Source of the DNA: Craurococcus roseus
Lineage (GTDB): Bacteria; Pseudomonadota; Alphaproteobacteria; Acetobacterales; Acetobacteraceae
Length of the DNA stretch: 57,571 nt
Direction of reading: 5' to 3'
Assembly: GCF_039523795.1 (NCBI RefSeq)
Contig: NZ_BAAAFZ010000036.1
Coordinates: 1-57,571, forward strand
Under the pieces are notes generated by a model. The model saw nothing but the letters and a program-made list of their open reading frames with translations. It had not been told where the DNA came from and did no database searches. How positions within the stretch are numbered: the first letter of the stretch is position 1; each line of letters opens with the position of its first letter. A program made the position numbers and the translations under genes. Shown here in pieces: positions 21,214 through 30,477 of this stretch.

Positions 21214-22056
21214 ATGAGCGACACCACCACCGAGCATCTCCCCGTCCCCGCTTCCCTGCCGGCCGGCGCCCGCGCCGAATTGGAATCCGCGGTCGCCATC
21301 CTGGAAGGCATCTCCCTGCCCGCGCGCCTGGCCCAGGTCGTCGGCAGCTCCGTGGAGGCGCTCAAGCGCAACCTCCCCGCCCCGGCGCAGCGGCTCATCG
21401 ACGGCGCGATCCGCCGCGCGCTGCGGACGGCGCTCGACACCGCCCTCCTCACCCGGCCCGGCCAAGCGCCTACGCCGCTGCCCGAGAGCTGGATGCATCG
21501 CGGGGCGCTGGCCGCGGCCGGCGCCGCCGGCGGCGCGCTCGGCCTGCCCGGCACGATCCTGGAGTTGCCGGTCTCCACCACGCTCCTGCTCCGCCAAGTG
21601 GCCACCATCGCCGCCGAGGAGGGCGAGGACCTGTCCGACCCCGTGGCGCAGGCCGAATGCCTGAAGGTCTTCGCGCTCGGCGGGCGCGATCCGTCGGACG
21701 ACAACGTCGAGTCCGGCTACTTCGCCATGCGCCTGGCCCTGGCCGAGAGCCTCAAGAGCGCCGCCGGGCGCACCATGGCGCAGATGCTGCCGGGCTTGCT
21801 GGGCGCGGTGGCGAGCCGCTTCGGCGGGGCGGCCGCGTTCAAGGTGTCGGCCCAGGCCGCGCCGCTGCTCGGCGCCGCTGCCGGCGCGGCGGTGAACCTC
21901 GCCTTCCTGGAGCACTACCGCGGCATAGCGAAGGCGCACTTCACGGTGCGGCGCTTAGAGCGGCGGCACGGCGCAGCGCTGGTGCGCGCGGCTTACGAGT
22001 CGCTGCGGCCAGGCGGGCCGCAGCCGCCAGGGGCCGCGTCGCGGCGCTTCGCCTGA
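21214..22056 (+). CDS. EcsC family protein
   Basis: A 280-residue protein of the EcsC family. It has an N-terminal helix (LESAVAILEGISLPARLAQV), LIDGAIRRALRTALDTAL, the Gly/Ala-rich hydrophobic region AAAGAAGGALGLPGTILELP with STTLLLRQVATIAAEEGEDL, CLKVFALGG, and FLEHYRGIAKAHFTVRRLER near the end. EcsC homologues are membrane-associated and are named from the Bacillus ABC-exporter operon, but this one stands alone. Its start lies back-to-back with the DUF3833 gene. Confidence 0.87.
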   Translation: MSDTTTEHLPVPASLPAGARAELESAVAILEGISLPARLAQVVGSSVEALKRNLPAPAQRLIDGAIRRALRTALDTALLTRPGQAPTPLPESWMHRGALAAAGAAGGALGLPGTILELPVSTTLLLRQVATIAAEEGEDLSDPVAQAECLKVFALGGRDPSDDNVESGYFAMRLALAESLKSAAGRTMAQMLPGLLGAVASRFGGAAAFKVSAQAAPLLGAAAGAAVNLAFLEHYRGIAKAHFTVRRLERRHGAALVRAAYESLRPGGPQPPGAASRRFA

Positions 22057-22083
22057 GCCCGCCGGCGCCGTCCGGGCAGGCGA

Positions 22084-22389
22084 TCAGTCGCGGATGTAGA
22101 CCACGCCCTGCTTGATCTTCTTCTCGCCGTGGGAGGCGTTCACGAAGCCCAGCTTGTAGGCCCCGCTGTGGATGCCCAGCGAGGTCATGTCGCAGGAATG
22201 CCAGCCGCCGTTCTTGTTCTCGTAGGTGTGGTCTTTCCTCACCGCGCCCGACGGATACGCGATCCGGATGGTGAAGGCGCCGGGCGTGGTGAACTCGACA
22301 TCGATGCCGCTCGGCTCCTCGAAGGCGGCGCCTTTGTTGATCCACAGCAGGCTCTTGAAAGAGCTGCTCCCGAAACGGTAGTCGACCAT
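22084..22389 (-). CDS. Small hypothetical protein (101 residues)
   Basis: Not recognised. A 101-residue hydrophilic, beta-rich-looking protein without signal peptide: MVDYRFGSSSFKSLLWINKG, EFTTPGAFTIRIAYPSG, HTYENKNGGWHSCDMTSLGI and KLGFVNASHGEKKIKQGV. Amino-acid composition is much less Ala/Arg-biased than neighbours. The ATG is secured by AGGAGG eight bases upstream. It may be a small carbohydrate-binding or immunity-type domain, but nothing specific supports that. Confidence 0.75.
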   Translation of the reverse strand: MVDYRFGSSSFKSLLWINKGAAFEEPSGIDVEFTTPGAFTIRIAYPSGAVRKDHTYENKNGGWHSCDMTSLGIHSGAYKLGFVNASHGEKKIKQGVVYIRD

Positions 22390-22572
22390 GACGGGCCTCC
22401 TGTCGCATCGCCGCATCGGGACGAAGGCGGCGCAACGCCGCCGGCCGAGCCCGAACTGGCCAGGGCACGGTAGCACGGGCCGGCTGCGCTCCCCGGCCAC
22501 GACACGCGGCGTGGCGGAGCGCGCCTGCGCGCGCGCCACGGGACCGGCCCGCGGCGCCCTCCGAACGGTCGC

Positions 22573-22857
22573 TCAGAACTCCCGCGGCGGCCGGGGCCGG
22601 CGCGGCGGGCGCGGGCCGGTGCCGAACCGCTCCTCGTAGTGCGACGGCCCGCGGCGCTCCCGCGGCGGCGGCGGCGGCGCGGCGAGGTCCGCCTCCAGCT
22701 CCTTGATGCGCCCGCCGATGGAGGCGCGCAGCTCGGGCGAGGTGTGCGGCTTGAGGGAGCGCAGCGTCTCCTTCAGCTCGGCGAGGAGGCGCACCTTCTC
22801 CTCCCGCGTGCGCTTCAGCGGGCGGTTGTCGGAGAACTGGCCGTCGTAGGAACGCAT
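22573..22857 (-). CDS. Small hypothetical protein with charged helix and proline tail
   Basis: Not recognised. The 94-residue protein has a charged amphipathic helical core (KRTREEKVRLLAELKETLRS, RASIGGRIKELEADLA) likely to form a short coiled coil. A Pro/Arg-rich tail (APPPPPRERRGPS, GPRPPRRPRPPREF) follows. It lies after sucB on the same strand, beyond a hairpin, where many relatives carry lpd. No function can be assigned. Confidence 0.65.
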   Translation of the reverse strand: MRSYDGQFSDNRPLKRTREEKVRLLAELKETLRSLKPHTSPELRASIGGRIKELEADLAAPPPPPRERRGPSHYEERFGTGPRPPRRPRPPREF

Positions 22858-22947
22858 GGGACGGTTTCCCGCTCTTTGGTGTGGCTGGCGCGTTTATCGG
22901 CTCCGGCGGGCGGAAAAGCCCCTCGCCGGCTTCGGCAGCATAGCAGA

Positions 22948-22972
22948 ACGGGCGCCGGGCGCGCCCGTTTTT
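22948..22972 (-). terminator. Hairpin at the end of sucB
   Basis: Perfect 8-base-pair stem ACGGGCGC / GCGCCCGT with a 5-base loop, directly after the sucB stop. The T-run (TTTTT) is on the plus-strand side, so in the sucB transcript the stem is preceded by A and followed by UCUGCU. It may act in both directions; it probably ends the TCA operon. Confidence 0.55.
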
Positions 22973-24246
22973 CAGATGTCGAGCATCAACCGGCGCGGGT
23001 CTTCCACGCCCTCTTTCACGCGCACGAGGAAGCTCACCGCCTCCTTCCCGTCCACGATCCGGTGGTCGTAGGAGAGCGCCAGGTACATCATCGGCCGCAC
23101 CTCCACCTTGCCGCCGACCACCATCGGCCGCTCCTGGATCTTGTGCATTCCCAGGATGCCGCTCTGCGGCGGGTTGAGGATCGGCGTGCTCATCAGGCTG
23201 CCGTATATCCCGCCGTTGGTGATGGTGAAGGAGCCGCCCGCCAGTTCCTCCAGCTTGAGCTGCCCGTCGCGCGCGCGCTTGCCGAACTGGCCGATGGTCT
23301 TCTCGATCTCGGCGAAGCCCATGCGGTCGGCGTGGCGCAGCACCGGCACCACCAGCCCGTTCGGGCCGCCCACGGCGATGCCCATGTGGACGAAGTTCTT
23401 GTAGACCACGTCCTCGCCGTCGATCTCGGCGTTGACGGCCGGGAACTCCTTCAGCGCCGCGACGCACGCCTTGACGAAGAAGGACATGAAGCCGAGGCGG
23501 ACGCCGTGCTTCTTCTCGAAGGCGTCGCGGTACTCGGTGCGCAGCGCCATGGCCGCGCCCATGTCCACCTCGTTGAAGGTGGTGAGCATGGCGGCGGTGT
23601 TCTGCGCCTCCTTCAGCCGCGCGGCGATGGTGCGGCGGAGGCGGGTCATCTTCACCCGCTCCTCGCCCTCCTCCAACGCGCGCGGCGCGCGCGCCCCGGC
23701 GGGCGCCTGCTGCGGCTGCTGCGCGGGCGCGCGGGAGAGGAAGTCGATCACGTCGCCCTTGGCGATGCGCCCGCCTTTGGCCGAGCCGTTCCCGATCTGC
23801 TCCGCCGTGACCCCTTTCTCCGCCATCATCTTCGCGGCGGCGGGCAGCGGCGCGTGGCCGCCGGGCACGGCCACCGGACCGGAGGGCGGGCGGGGCGTTT
23901 CCACCTTCGGCTGCGGCGCGGGGGCGGACGCGGGCGCTTCGGCCTTAGGCTGCGCCGGCGCGGCGGCGGGAGCAGCGGCCTTCGCCTTCGGCGCCGCTTT
24001 GGCCGCGCCGTTGCCGGCGCCGATCACGCCGAGCACCGCGCCCGGCGACACCTCGGCGCCGGTGTCGGCGGCGATGCTCTCGATGACGCCGGCCGAGGGC
24101 GCGTTGACCTCCACCGTGACCTTGTCGGTTTCCAGCTCCACCAGCGGCTCGTCCGCCGCCACCTGCTCGCCCGCCTGCTTGAGCCAGCGCGCGACCGTCG
24201 CGGTGCTGACGCTCTCGCCCAGGGTGGGGACCACTATCTCCGTCAT
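22972..24246 (-). CDS. sucB: 2-Oxoglutarate dehydrogenase E2 (dihydrolipoyl succinyltransferase)
   Basis: Core of the 2-oxoglutarate dehydrogenase complex, transferring succinyl groups from lipoamide to CoA. The 424-residue protein has one lipoyl domain (residues 1-76, lipoylated Lys42 in ELETDKVTVEV) and an Ala/Pro linker. The E1/E3-binding domain is at about 132-170 (PLPAAAKMMAEKG, GRIAKGDVIDFL), followed by the catalytic domain from about 195. The latter includes FNEVDMGAAMALR, SFTITNGGIYGSL and the active-site SYDHRIVDGKEAV. It follows sucA by 34 bases. Confidence 0.97.
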   Translation of the reverse strand: MTEIVVPTLGESVSTATVARWLKQAGEQVAADEPLVELETDKVTVEVNAPSAGVIESIAADTGAEVSPGAVLGVIGAGNGAAKAAPKAKAAAPAAAPAQPKAEAPASAPAPQPKVETPRPPSGPVAVPGGHAPLPAAAKMMAEKGVTAEQIGNGSAKGGRIAKGDVIDFLSRAPAQQPQQAPAGARAPRALEEGEERVKMTRLRRTIAARLKEAQNTAAMLTTFNEVDMGAAMALRTEYRDAFEKKHGVRLGFMSFFVKACVAALKEFPAVNAEIDGEDVVYKNFVHMGIAVGGPNGLVVPVLRHADRMGFAEIEKTIGQFGKRARDGQLKLEELAGGSFTITNGGIYGSLMSTPILNPPQSGILGMHKIQERPMVVGGKVEVRPMMYLALSYDHRIVDGKEAVSFLVRVKEGVEDPRRLMLDI

Positions 24247-24280
24247 CGTCCTCAGCCTTCCCTTGCCGCGCGCCCCGCCG

Positions 24281-27160
24281 CTACAGCGCCAGCGCCTCGC
24301 GCACCAGACTCTCCTGCTGCTGCCCGTGGACCTTGGCCAGGCCCGTCGCCGGGCTCGCCGCCGCCTCGCGGCCGGCGTACTCGGGCCGCTTCGCCTTGAT
24401 GTCGAGCGCCTTGAGCACTCCCTCGATCCGCCGGTCCACGAAGGTCCAGGCGCCCATGTTCTCGGGCTCCTCCTGGCACCACACCACCTCGGCGTTCGTG
24501 TAGGGCGCCAGCGCGTTCCCCAGCCCCTCCTTGGGGAAGGGGTGGAGCTGCTCCATCCGGATGATCGCCACGTCCTTCACGCCGGCGTCGCGCCGCGCCT
24601 GGAGCAGGTCGTAGTAGACCTTGCCGGAGCAGAGCACGACGCGCTTCACCTCGGCCTCCGGCACCGTCGCGTCGATCTCCGGGATCACGCGCTGGAAGGC
24701 GCTGTCCGGCCCGAAGTCGGCGAGGCTGCTCACCGCCAGCTTGTGCCGCAGCAGCGATTTCGGCGTCATCAGCACCAGCGGCTTGCGGTAGTTGGCCTTG
24801 AGCTGGCGCCTGAGCGCGTGGAAGTAGTTGGCCGGCGTGGTCAGGTTGCACACCCGCATGTTGCGCTCAGCGCACATTTGCAGGTAGCGCTCCAGCCGCG
24901 CCGAGGAGTGCTCCGGCCCCTGCCCCTCGTAGCCGTGCGGCAGCAGCAGCACGAGGCCCGACATCCGCAGCCACTTCGCTTCGCCCGAGGCGATGAATTG
25001 GTCGATGATGACCTGCGCGCCGTTGGCGAAGTCGCCGAACTGCCCTTCCCAGAGCACCAGCGTGTGCGGGTCGGCGAGCGAGTAGCCGTACTCCAGGCCG
25101 AGCACGCCGAACTCGGACAGCAGCGAGTTGAACACCTCGAACCGCGCCTGGCCCTCGCGGATGTTGTTCAACGGCACGTACTCGGCTTGGTTCGACTGGT
25201 CCACCAGCACGGCGTGGCGCTGGCTGAAGGTGCCGCGCTGCACGTCCTCGCCCGAGAGGCGGACGCGGTGGCCGTCGAGCAGCAGGGTGCCGAAGCCCAG
25301 CGCCTCGCCCGTCGCCCAGTCGATGCCTTCGCCGCTCTCGATCGCCTGCTTCTTCGCTTCGAGCTGCCGCGCGATCTTGGGGTTGACGCCGAAGCCTTCC
25401 GGCACGCGGGCCAGCGCCGCGCCGACCTGGCGCAACGCGTCCAGCGGCACCGCCGTCGCGTGCAGCCGCTCCTCGTTCTCGCCTTCGGTGGCCGCCTTCA
25501 GCCCGGCCCAATGGCCTTCCAGCCAGTCGGCCTTGTTCGGGCGGAAAGCGCGGGAGGCTTCGAAGGCCTCGTCCATCTTGGCGTTGAAGGCGTCGAGCAC
25601 GGCCTTGGCCTCGTCCGCCGGAACGCTGCCCTCCTTCGCCAAGCGTTCGGCGTAGAGCGTGCGCGTGGTCCGCATCTCGCGGATGCGCTTGTACATGATC
25701 GGCTGCGTGAACGCCGGTTCGTCCGTCTCGTTGTGGCCGTACCGGCGGTAGCAGACGATGTCGAGCACCGCGTCGGTGGCGAAGGCCTGGCGGAACTCGG
25801 CGCAAAGCCGGGCCGCGAAGACCACCGCTTCCGGGTCGTCGCCGTTCACGTGCCAGATCGGCGCCTGCACCGCCTTGGCGATGTCCGTGCAGTAGAGGCC
25901 CGAATAGGCGTGGGCCGGCATGGTGGTGAAGCCGATCTGGTTGTTGGTGACGATGTGGACCGTGCCGCCGGTGCGGTAGCCGATGAGCTGGCTCATCGCC
26001 ATGGTCTCGTAGACCACGCCCTGCCCCGCGAAGGCGGCGTCGCCGTGCAGCAGGATGCCCATGACCGAGCGGCGCCGCTTGGTGTCGCCCCGCATGTCCT
26101 GCCGCGCGCGCACCTTGCCGACCACCACGGGGTCCACGGCTTCGAGGTGCGACGGGTTGGGCTGGAGCGAGAGGTGGACGGTGCGCCCGCCGATCTCCAC
26201 GTCGGTGGAGGTGCCGAGGTGGTACTTCACGTCGCCAGAGCCCTGCACGTCGTCGGGGTTCGCGGCCACGCCCTGGAACTCGGCGAAAACCTGGGTGAAG
26301 GGCTTCTTCACCACGTTGACCAGCACGTTCAGCCGGCCGCGGTGCGCCATGCCGATGGCGATCTCCTCCACCCCGTCGCGGGCGACGGCCTCGATCACCG
26401 TCTGCACCGCCGGGATGGTGCTCTCGCCGCCTTCCAGGCCGAAGCGCTTGGTGGAGACGTACTTGCGGGCGAGAAAGGCCTCGAAGCCCTCCGCCTCGGT
26501 GAGCTGGCCGAGGATGGCGCGCTTGGCCTGGCCGTCGAAGGCGCGGGTCCAGGGCGCGCCTTCCATCCGCTCCTGTATCCACGCCTTCTGGTCCGGCGCC
26601 TGGATGTGCATGAACTCCACGCCGATCGGACCGCAGTAGGTGGCGCGCACCACTTCCATGATCTCGCGGATGGTCGCCGTATCGAGGCCGAGCACGCCGT
26701 TGATGAAGATTGGGCGGTCCCAGTCGGCCTCGGTGAAGCCGTAAGCGGCCGGGTCCAGCTCCGGATGCGGCTTCACCTGTTGCAAGCCGAGCGGGTCGAG
26801 CTGCGCTTCCAAGTGCCCGCGCACGCGATAGGAGCGGATCAGCATCAGCGCGCGGATGGAGTCGAGCTGCGCCGCGCGGATCGCTTCAGGGTCGGCGGCG
26901 GCCGTTGGGGCGGCGCCCTTTCCCCTGCCCAGCGGCGGCGCGTCCGGCGCCGGCGCGAAGCCGCCGCGCGGCCGCGGCGCCCAGGACGCGCCCGAAGCGT
27001 CGGTCAGCACGGCGCGCGCGTCGTCGTTCAGCGCGGCGAAGAGTTCGGCGAAAGAGGGATCGACGCTGTCCGGCTTCTCCACCCAGCGGGCGTAGAGGTC
27101 CGCGAGGAAGGCGGCGTTCGCCCCGGTCATCGCGGAAGCGAGGATGTCCACTCCGGCCAT
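24281..27160 (-). CDS. sucA: 2-Oxoglutarate dehydrogenase E1
   Basis: Thiamine-diphosphate decarboxylase of the TCA cycle. The 959 residues match full-length OdhA/SucA. It has an N-terminal tail (NAAFLADLYARWVEKPDSVD) and GPIGVEFMHIQ. The phosphate/ThDP region includes IAIGMAHRGRLNVLVNV, GDVKYHLG and HVNGDDPEAVVFAARL, with NNQIGFTTMPAHAYSG and RRYGHNETDEPAFTQP. A transketolase pyrimidine domain follows (GFGTLLLDGHRVRLSGEDVQ, LPHGYEGQGPEHSSARLERY), with a final EEPENMGAW. A GGAGG site precedes the ATG. Upstream sucD ends 154 bases away. Confidence 0.98.
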   Translation of the reverse strand: MAGVDILASAMTGANAAFLADLYARWVEKPDSVDPSFAELFAALNDDARAVLTDASGASWAPRPRGGFAPAPDAPPLGRGKGAAPTAAADPEAIRAAQLDSIRALMLIRSYRVRGHLEAQLDPLGLQQVKPHPELDPAAYGFTEADWDRPIFINGVLGLDTATIREIMEVVRATYCGPIGVEFMHIQAPDQKAWIQERMEGAPWTRAFDGQAKRAILGQLTEAEGFEAFLARKYVSTKRFGLEGGESTIPAVQTVIEAVARDGVEEIAIGMAHRGRLNVLVNVVKKPFTQVFAEFQGVAANPDDVQGSGDVKYHLGTSTDVEIGGRTVHLSLQPNPSHLEAVDPVVVGKVRARQDMRGDTKRRRSVMGILLHGDAAFAGQGVVYETMAMSQLIGYRTGGTVHIVTNNQIGFTTMPAHAYSGLYCTDIAKAVQAPIWHVNGDDPEAVVFAARLCAEFRQAFATDAVLDIVCYRRYGHNETDEPAFTQPIMYKRIREMRTTRTLYAERLAKEGSVPADEAKAVLDAFNAKMDEAFEASRAFRPNKADWLEGHWAGLKAATEGENEERLHATAVPLDALRQVGAALARVPEGFGVNPKIARQLEAKKQAIESGEGIDWATGEALGFGTLLLDGHRVRLSGEDVQRGTFSQRHAVLVDQSNQAEYVPLNNIREGQARFEVFNSLLSEFGVLGLEYGYSLADPHTLVLWEGQFGDFANGAQVIIDQFIASGEAKWLRMSGLVLLLPHGYEGQGPEHSSARLERYLQMCAERNMRVCNLTTPANYFHALRRQLKANYRKPLVLMTPKSLLRHKLAVSSLADFGPDSAFQRVIPEIDATVPEAEVKRVVLCSGKVYYDLLQARRDAGVKDVAIIRMEQLHPFPKEGLGNALAPYTNAEVVWCQEEPENMGAWTFVDRRIEGVLKALDIKAKRPEYAGREAAASPATGLAKVHGQQQESLVREALAL

Positions 27161-27314
27161 TCGGTTTCCTCCCTGCCGGCGCCACGGGGCCGGCGGCGAT
27201 CAGATCAACGCGTCATCGGCGCCGCCGTCCCGCGACGAGGATCGTCGGGGCCGGGCCGCCAAGGACCGTAGATGGTGCTTCTACGCAGGATTTGCGGCGG
27301 CGATTCGGCAGCCC

Positions 27315-28193
27315 CTACCCCTTCAACGCCTTCACCATCGTCGAACCGAGCGCCGCCGGGCTGTCCGCCACGTGGATGCCGGCCGCGCGCATGGCCTCGA
27401 TCTTCGCCGCGGCCGTGTCCTTGCCGCCCGAGATCACCGCGCCCGCGTGGCCCATCCGACGGCCCGGCGGCGCGGTGGCGCCGGCGATGAAGCCTACCAC
27501 CGGCTTGCCGCCCCGGTTCTCCCGCCCGAGGAACTCGGCCGCCTCGGTCTCGCTCTGCCCGCCGATCTCGCCGATCATGACGATGGATTTCGTCTCGCTG
27601 TCGGCCAGGAACATCTCCAGCACCTCGACGAAGTCCGTCCCCTTCACCGGGTCGCCGCCGATGCCGACGCAGGTGGTCTGGCCGAGCCCGGCCGCCGTGG
27701 TCTGCGCCACCGCCTCGTAGGTGAGCGTCCCGGAACGGCTGACGATGCCGACCGAGCCGCGCCGGTGGATGTGCCCCGGCATGATGCCGATCTTGCAGGC
27801 GTCCGGCGTGATCACGCCCGGGCAGTTCGGCCCGACCAGGCGGGACTTCGAGCCGTCCAGCGCCCGCTTCACCCGCACCATGTCGAGCACCGGGATGCCC
27901 TCCGTGATGCAGACGATCAGCGGCACCTCCGCGTCGATCGCCTCCAGGATGGCGTCGGCGGCGAAGGGCGGAGGCACATAGATCACGCTGGCGTCCGCGC
28001 CGGTCGCCTCCAGGCACCCCGCCACCGTGTCGAACACCGGGAGCCCGATGTGCGTGGTCCCGCCCTTGCCCGGCGTCACGCCGCCCACGTAGTTGGAGCC
28101 ATAGGCGATGCCCTGCTCGGCGTGGAAGGTGCCCTGCGACCCGGTGAAGCCCTGGGTCATGACCTTGGTGTTCGCGTCGATCAGGATGGCCAT
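27315..28193 (-). CDS. sucD: Succinyl-CoA ligase alpha subunit
   Basis: ADP/GDP-forming succinyl-CoA synthetase alpha subunit, 292 residues. It has the CoA-binding Rossmann start MAILIDANTKVMTQGFTGSQ, YVGGVTPGKGG, VGPNCPGVITP, GIVSRSGTLTYEAV and the phosphohistidine motif GHAGAVISGGKDTA. The start is two bases after the sucC stop, so the two subunits are coupled. Confidence 0.98.
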   Translation of the reverse strand: MAILIDANTKVMTQGFTGSQGTFHAEQGIAYGSNYVGGVTPGKGGTTHIGLPVFDTVAGCLEATGADASVIYVPPPFAADAILEAIDAEVPLIVCITEGIPVLDMVRVKRALDGSKSRLVGPNCPGVITPDACKIGIMPGHIHRRGSVGIVSRSGTLTYEAVAQTTAAGLGQTTCVGIGGDPVKGTDFVEVLEMFLADSETKSIVMIGEIGGQSETEAAEFLGRENRGGKPVVGFIAGATAPPGRRMGHAGAVISGGKDTAAAKIEAMRAAGIHVADSPAALGSTMVKALKG

Positions 28194-28195
28194 GC

Positions 28196-29392
28196 CTACG
28201 CGGCTCCCTTCACGGCGCGCACCGCCTTCTCGGCGGCGTCGGCCAGGTTCTCGGCCGGGATGATGGAAAGGCCGCTCTCGGCGAGTATCTTCTTGCCCAG
28301 CTCGACGTTCGTGCCCTCCAGCCGCACCACCAGCGGCACCTGGAGGTGCAGGTTCTTGCTCGCCGCGACGATGCCGCTGGCGATCATGTCGCACTTGGCG
28401 ATGCCGCCGAAGATGTTCACCAGGATCGCCTTGACGTTGGCGTCCGAGGTGATGATCCGGAATGCCTCCGTCACCCGCGCCGCGTCCGCCGTGCCGCCCA
28501 CGTCCAGGAAGTTCGCCGGCGAGGAGCCGTAGAGCTTGATGATGTCCATGGTCGCCATGGCGAGGCCGGCGCCGTTCACCATGCAGCCGATCTCGCCGTC
28601 CAGCGCCACGTAGTTCAGGTCGTGGCGGACCGCGTCCAGCTCCTTGGGGTCCATCTCCCCGTCGTCGCGCAGCGCTTCCAGGTCCTTGTGGCGGAACAGC
28701 GCGTTGTCGTCGAAGGACACCTTGGCGTCGAGCGCCACCACCTCGCCCGCGCCGGTGACGACCAGCGGGTTGATCTCCACGATGGCGCAGTCGAGTTCGG
28801 TGAAGGCGCGGTAGAGCGCCGTGACGAACTTCGTGAAGGCGGAAACCTGCCCGCCCTTCAGCCCGAGCCCGAAGGCGAGCTTGCGCGCGTGGAAGCCGGA
28901 GATGCCCGACGCCGGGTCCACCGCCACGCGCAAGATCTTCTCGGGATGGTCCGCCGCCACCTCCTCGATCTCCATGCCGCCTTCGGTGGAGGCCATGACG
29001 GTCACGCGGGAAGTGGCGCGGTCCACCAGCAGGCCGAGGTACAGCTCGCGCGCGATGTGGCACCCCGCCTCGACGTAGACGCGCGACACCACGCGCCCCG
29101 TCTCGCCCGTCTGCTTGGTGACGAGCGTCTTGCCGAGCATCGCCGCCGCCGCCGCTTTCGCGTCCTCGACGGTTTTGACGACACGCACGCCGCCCTTGCC
29201 GTTCGGGTCTTCCTTGAAGCGGCCGGCGCCGCGCCCACCCGCGTGGATCTGCGACTTCACCACGTACACCGGGCCGGGCAGCTTGCGCGCCGCGGCTTCG
29301 GCCTCCTCCGGGGTGGACGCCACGTGGCCGTCGAGCACCGCCACGCCGTAGCGCCGCAGCAGTTCCTTGCCCTGGTACTCGTGGATGTTCAT
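28196..29392 (-). CDS. sucC: Succinyl-CoA ligase beta subunit
   Basis: ATP-grasp beta subunit of succinyl-CoA synthetase, 398 residues. It starts MNIHEYQGKELLRRYGVAV and has VVKSQIHAGGRGAGRF, EINPLVVTGAGEVVALDAKV, GCMVNGAGLAMATMDIIKLY and ANFLDVGGTA. FGGIAKCDMIASGIVAA and the final LEGTNVELGKKIL are also clear. It forms an operon with mdh upstream (16 bases) and sucD downstream. Confidence 0.98.
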   Translation of the reverse strand: MNIHEYQGKELLRRYGVAVLDGHVASTPEEAEAAARKLPGPVYVVKSQIHAGGRGAGRFKEDPNGKGGVRVVKTVEDAKAAAAAMLGKTLVTKQTGETGRVVSRVYVEAGCHIARELYLGLLVDRATSRVTVMASTEGGMEIEEVAADHPEKILRVAVDPASGISGFHARKLAFGLGLKGGQVSAFTKFVTALYRAFTELDCAIVEINPLVVTGAGEVVALDAKVSFDDNALFRHKDLEALRDDGEMDPKELDAVRHDLNYVALDGEIGCMVNGAGLAMATMDIIKLYGSSPANFLDVGGTADAARVTEAFRIITSDANVKAILVNIFGGIAKCDMIASGIVAASKNLHLQVPLVVRLEGTNVELGKKILAESGLSIIPAENLADAAEKAVRAVKGAA

Positions 29393-29408
29393 GGCGGCGC
29401 CCCCCGCC

Positions 29409-30362
29409 TCAGCCGACGAGCTTTTTGGAGGCGTCCAACAGCTCCCGCACCGCGTTGCAGGACTTCTCGAAGGCGGCCTTCTCCTCGCCGTTGAGCTGGA
29501 TTTCGACGATCCGCTCCACGCCGCCGGCGCCGATCACCACCGGCACGCCCACGTAGAGATCCTTGATGCCGTACTGGCCGGTCAGCCAGGCGGCGCAGGG
29601 CAGCACGCGCTTCTTGTCTTTGAGGAAGGCTTCGGCCATGGCGATGGCGGAAGCCGCCGGCGCGTAGAAGGCGCTGCCCTTCTCCAGCAGCTTGACGATC
29701 TCGCCGCCGCCGTTGGCCGTGCGCGTGCAGATGGCGTCCACCCGCTCCTGCGTGGTCCAGCCCATCTTGACGAGGTCCGGCACCGGGATGCCCGCCACCG
29801 TGGAGTAGCGCGTCAGCGGCACCATGGTGTCGCCGTGGCCGCCGAGCACGAAGGCGGTCACGTCCTCCACCGAGACGTTGAACTCCTGCGCCAGGAACAG
29901 CCGGAAGCGGCTGGAATCGAGCACGCCCGCCATGCCGACCACCCGCTCCGCCGGCAGGCCGGACTTCTCCCGCATGACCCACACCATCGCGTCGAGCGGG
30001 TTGGTGATGACGATGACGAAGGCGTCCGGGCAGTGCGTCTTGATGCCCTCGGCCACCTGCGCGATGACGCCGGCGTTCTTGCCGATCAGGTCGTCGCGGC
30101 TCATGCCCGGCGTGCGCGGGAAGCCGGCGGTGACGATCACCACGTCCGAGCCCGCGATGGCGGCGTAGTCCGAGCCGCCGGTCATCATGCTGTCGAAGCC
30201 GTCCACCGGACCGCTCTGCATGATGTCCAGCGCCTTGCCGGCCGCGACGCCGCCGAAGACGTCGAACAGCACGACGTCGCCCAGCTCCTTGAGGCCGATC
30301 AGGTGGGCGAGCGTGCCGCCGATGTTGCCGGCGCCGATGAGCGCGATCTTCTTGCGGGCCAT
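29409..30362 (-). CDS. mdh: Malate dehydrogenase
   Basis: NAD-dependent malate dehydrogenase of the LDH-like class, 317 residues. It has a dinucleotide motif (IALIGAGNIGGTLAHLIGL), FDVFGGVAAGKALDI, GFPRTPGMSRDDLIGKN, VITNPLDAMVWVM and the catalytic His in VLGGHGDTMVPLTRY. AAGGA precedes the ATG. It is first gene of the mdh-sucCD-sucAB block; a promoter is expected in the 115 bases before it. Confidence 0.97.
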   Translation of the reverse strand: MARKKIALIGAGNIGGTLAHLIGLKELGDVVLFDVFGGVAAGKALDIMQSGPVDGFDSMMTGGSDYAAIAGSDVVIVTAGFPRTPGMSRDDLIGKNAGVIAQVAEGIKTHCPDAFVIVITNPLDAMVWVMREKSGLPAERVVGMAGVLDSSRFRLFLAQEFNVSVEDVTAFVLGGHGDTMVPLTRYSTVAGIPVPDLVKMGWTTQERVDAICTRTANGGGEIVKLLEKGSAFYAPAASAIAMAEAFLKDKKRVLPCAAWLTGQYGIKDLYVGVPVVIGAGGVERIVEIQLNGEEKAAFEKSCNAVRELLDASKKLVG

Positions 30363-30477
30363 GGCGGTCCTTCGGGTGCGCGGGGTGGGGAGAAAGCGCG
30401 CTTCCTAACCCCCAGGGCCCGCACCGGCAAGGCGGCGGCGGGCCGCGCGCCTAGCCCCGGAACCGGACCGTTCCCGG

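Noticed and set aside
23432..27271. 1,279-codon plus-strand frame opposite sucA/sucB
   Set aside because: It has no recognisable domain and lies entirely over two well-conserved enzymes; typical antisense artefact of GC-rich DNA.
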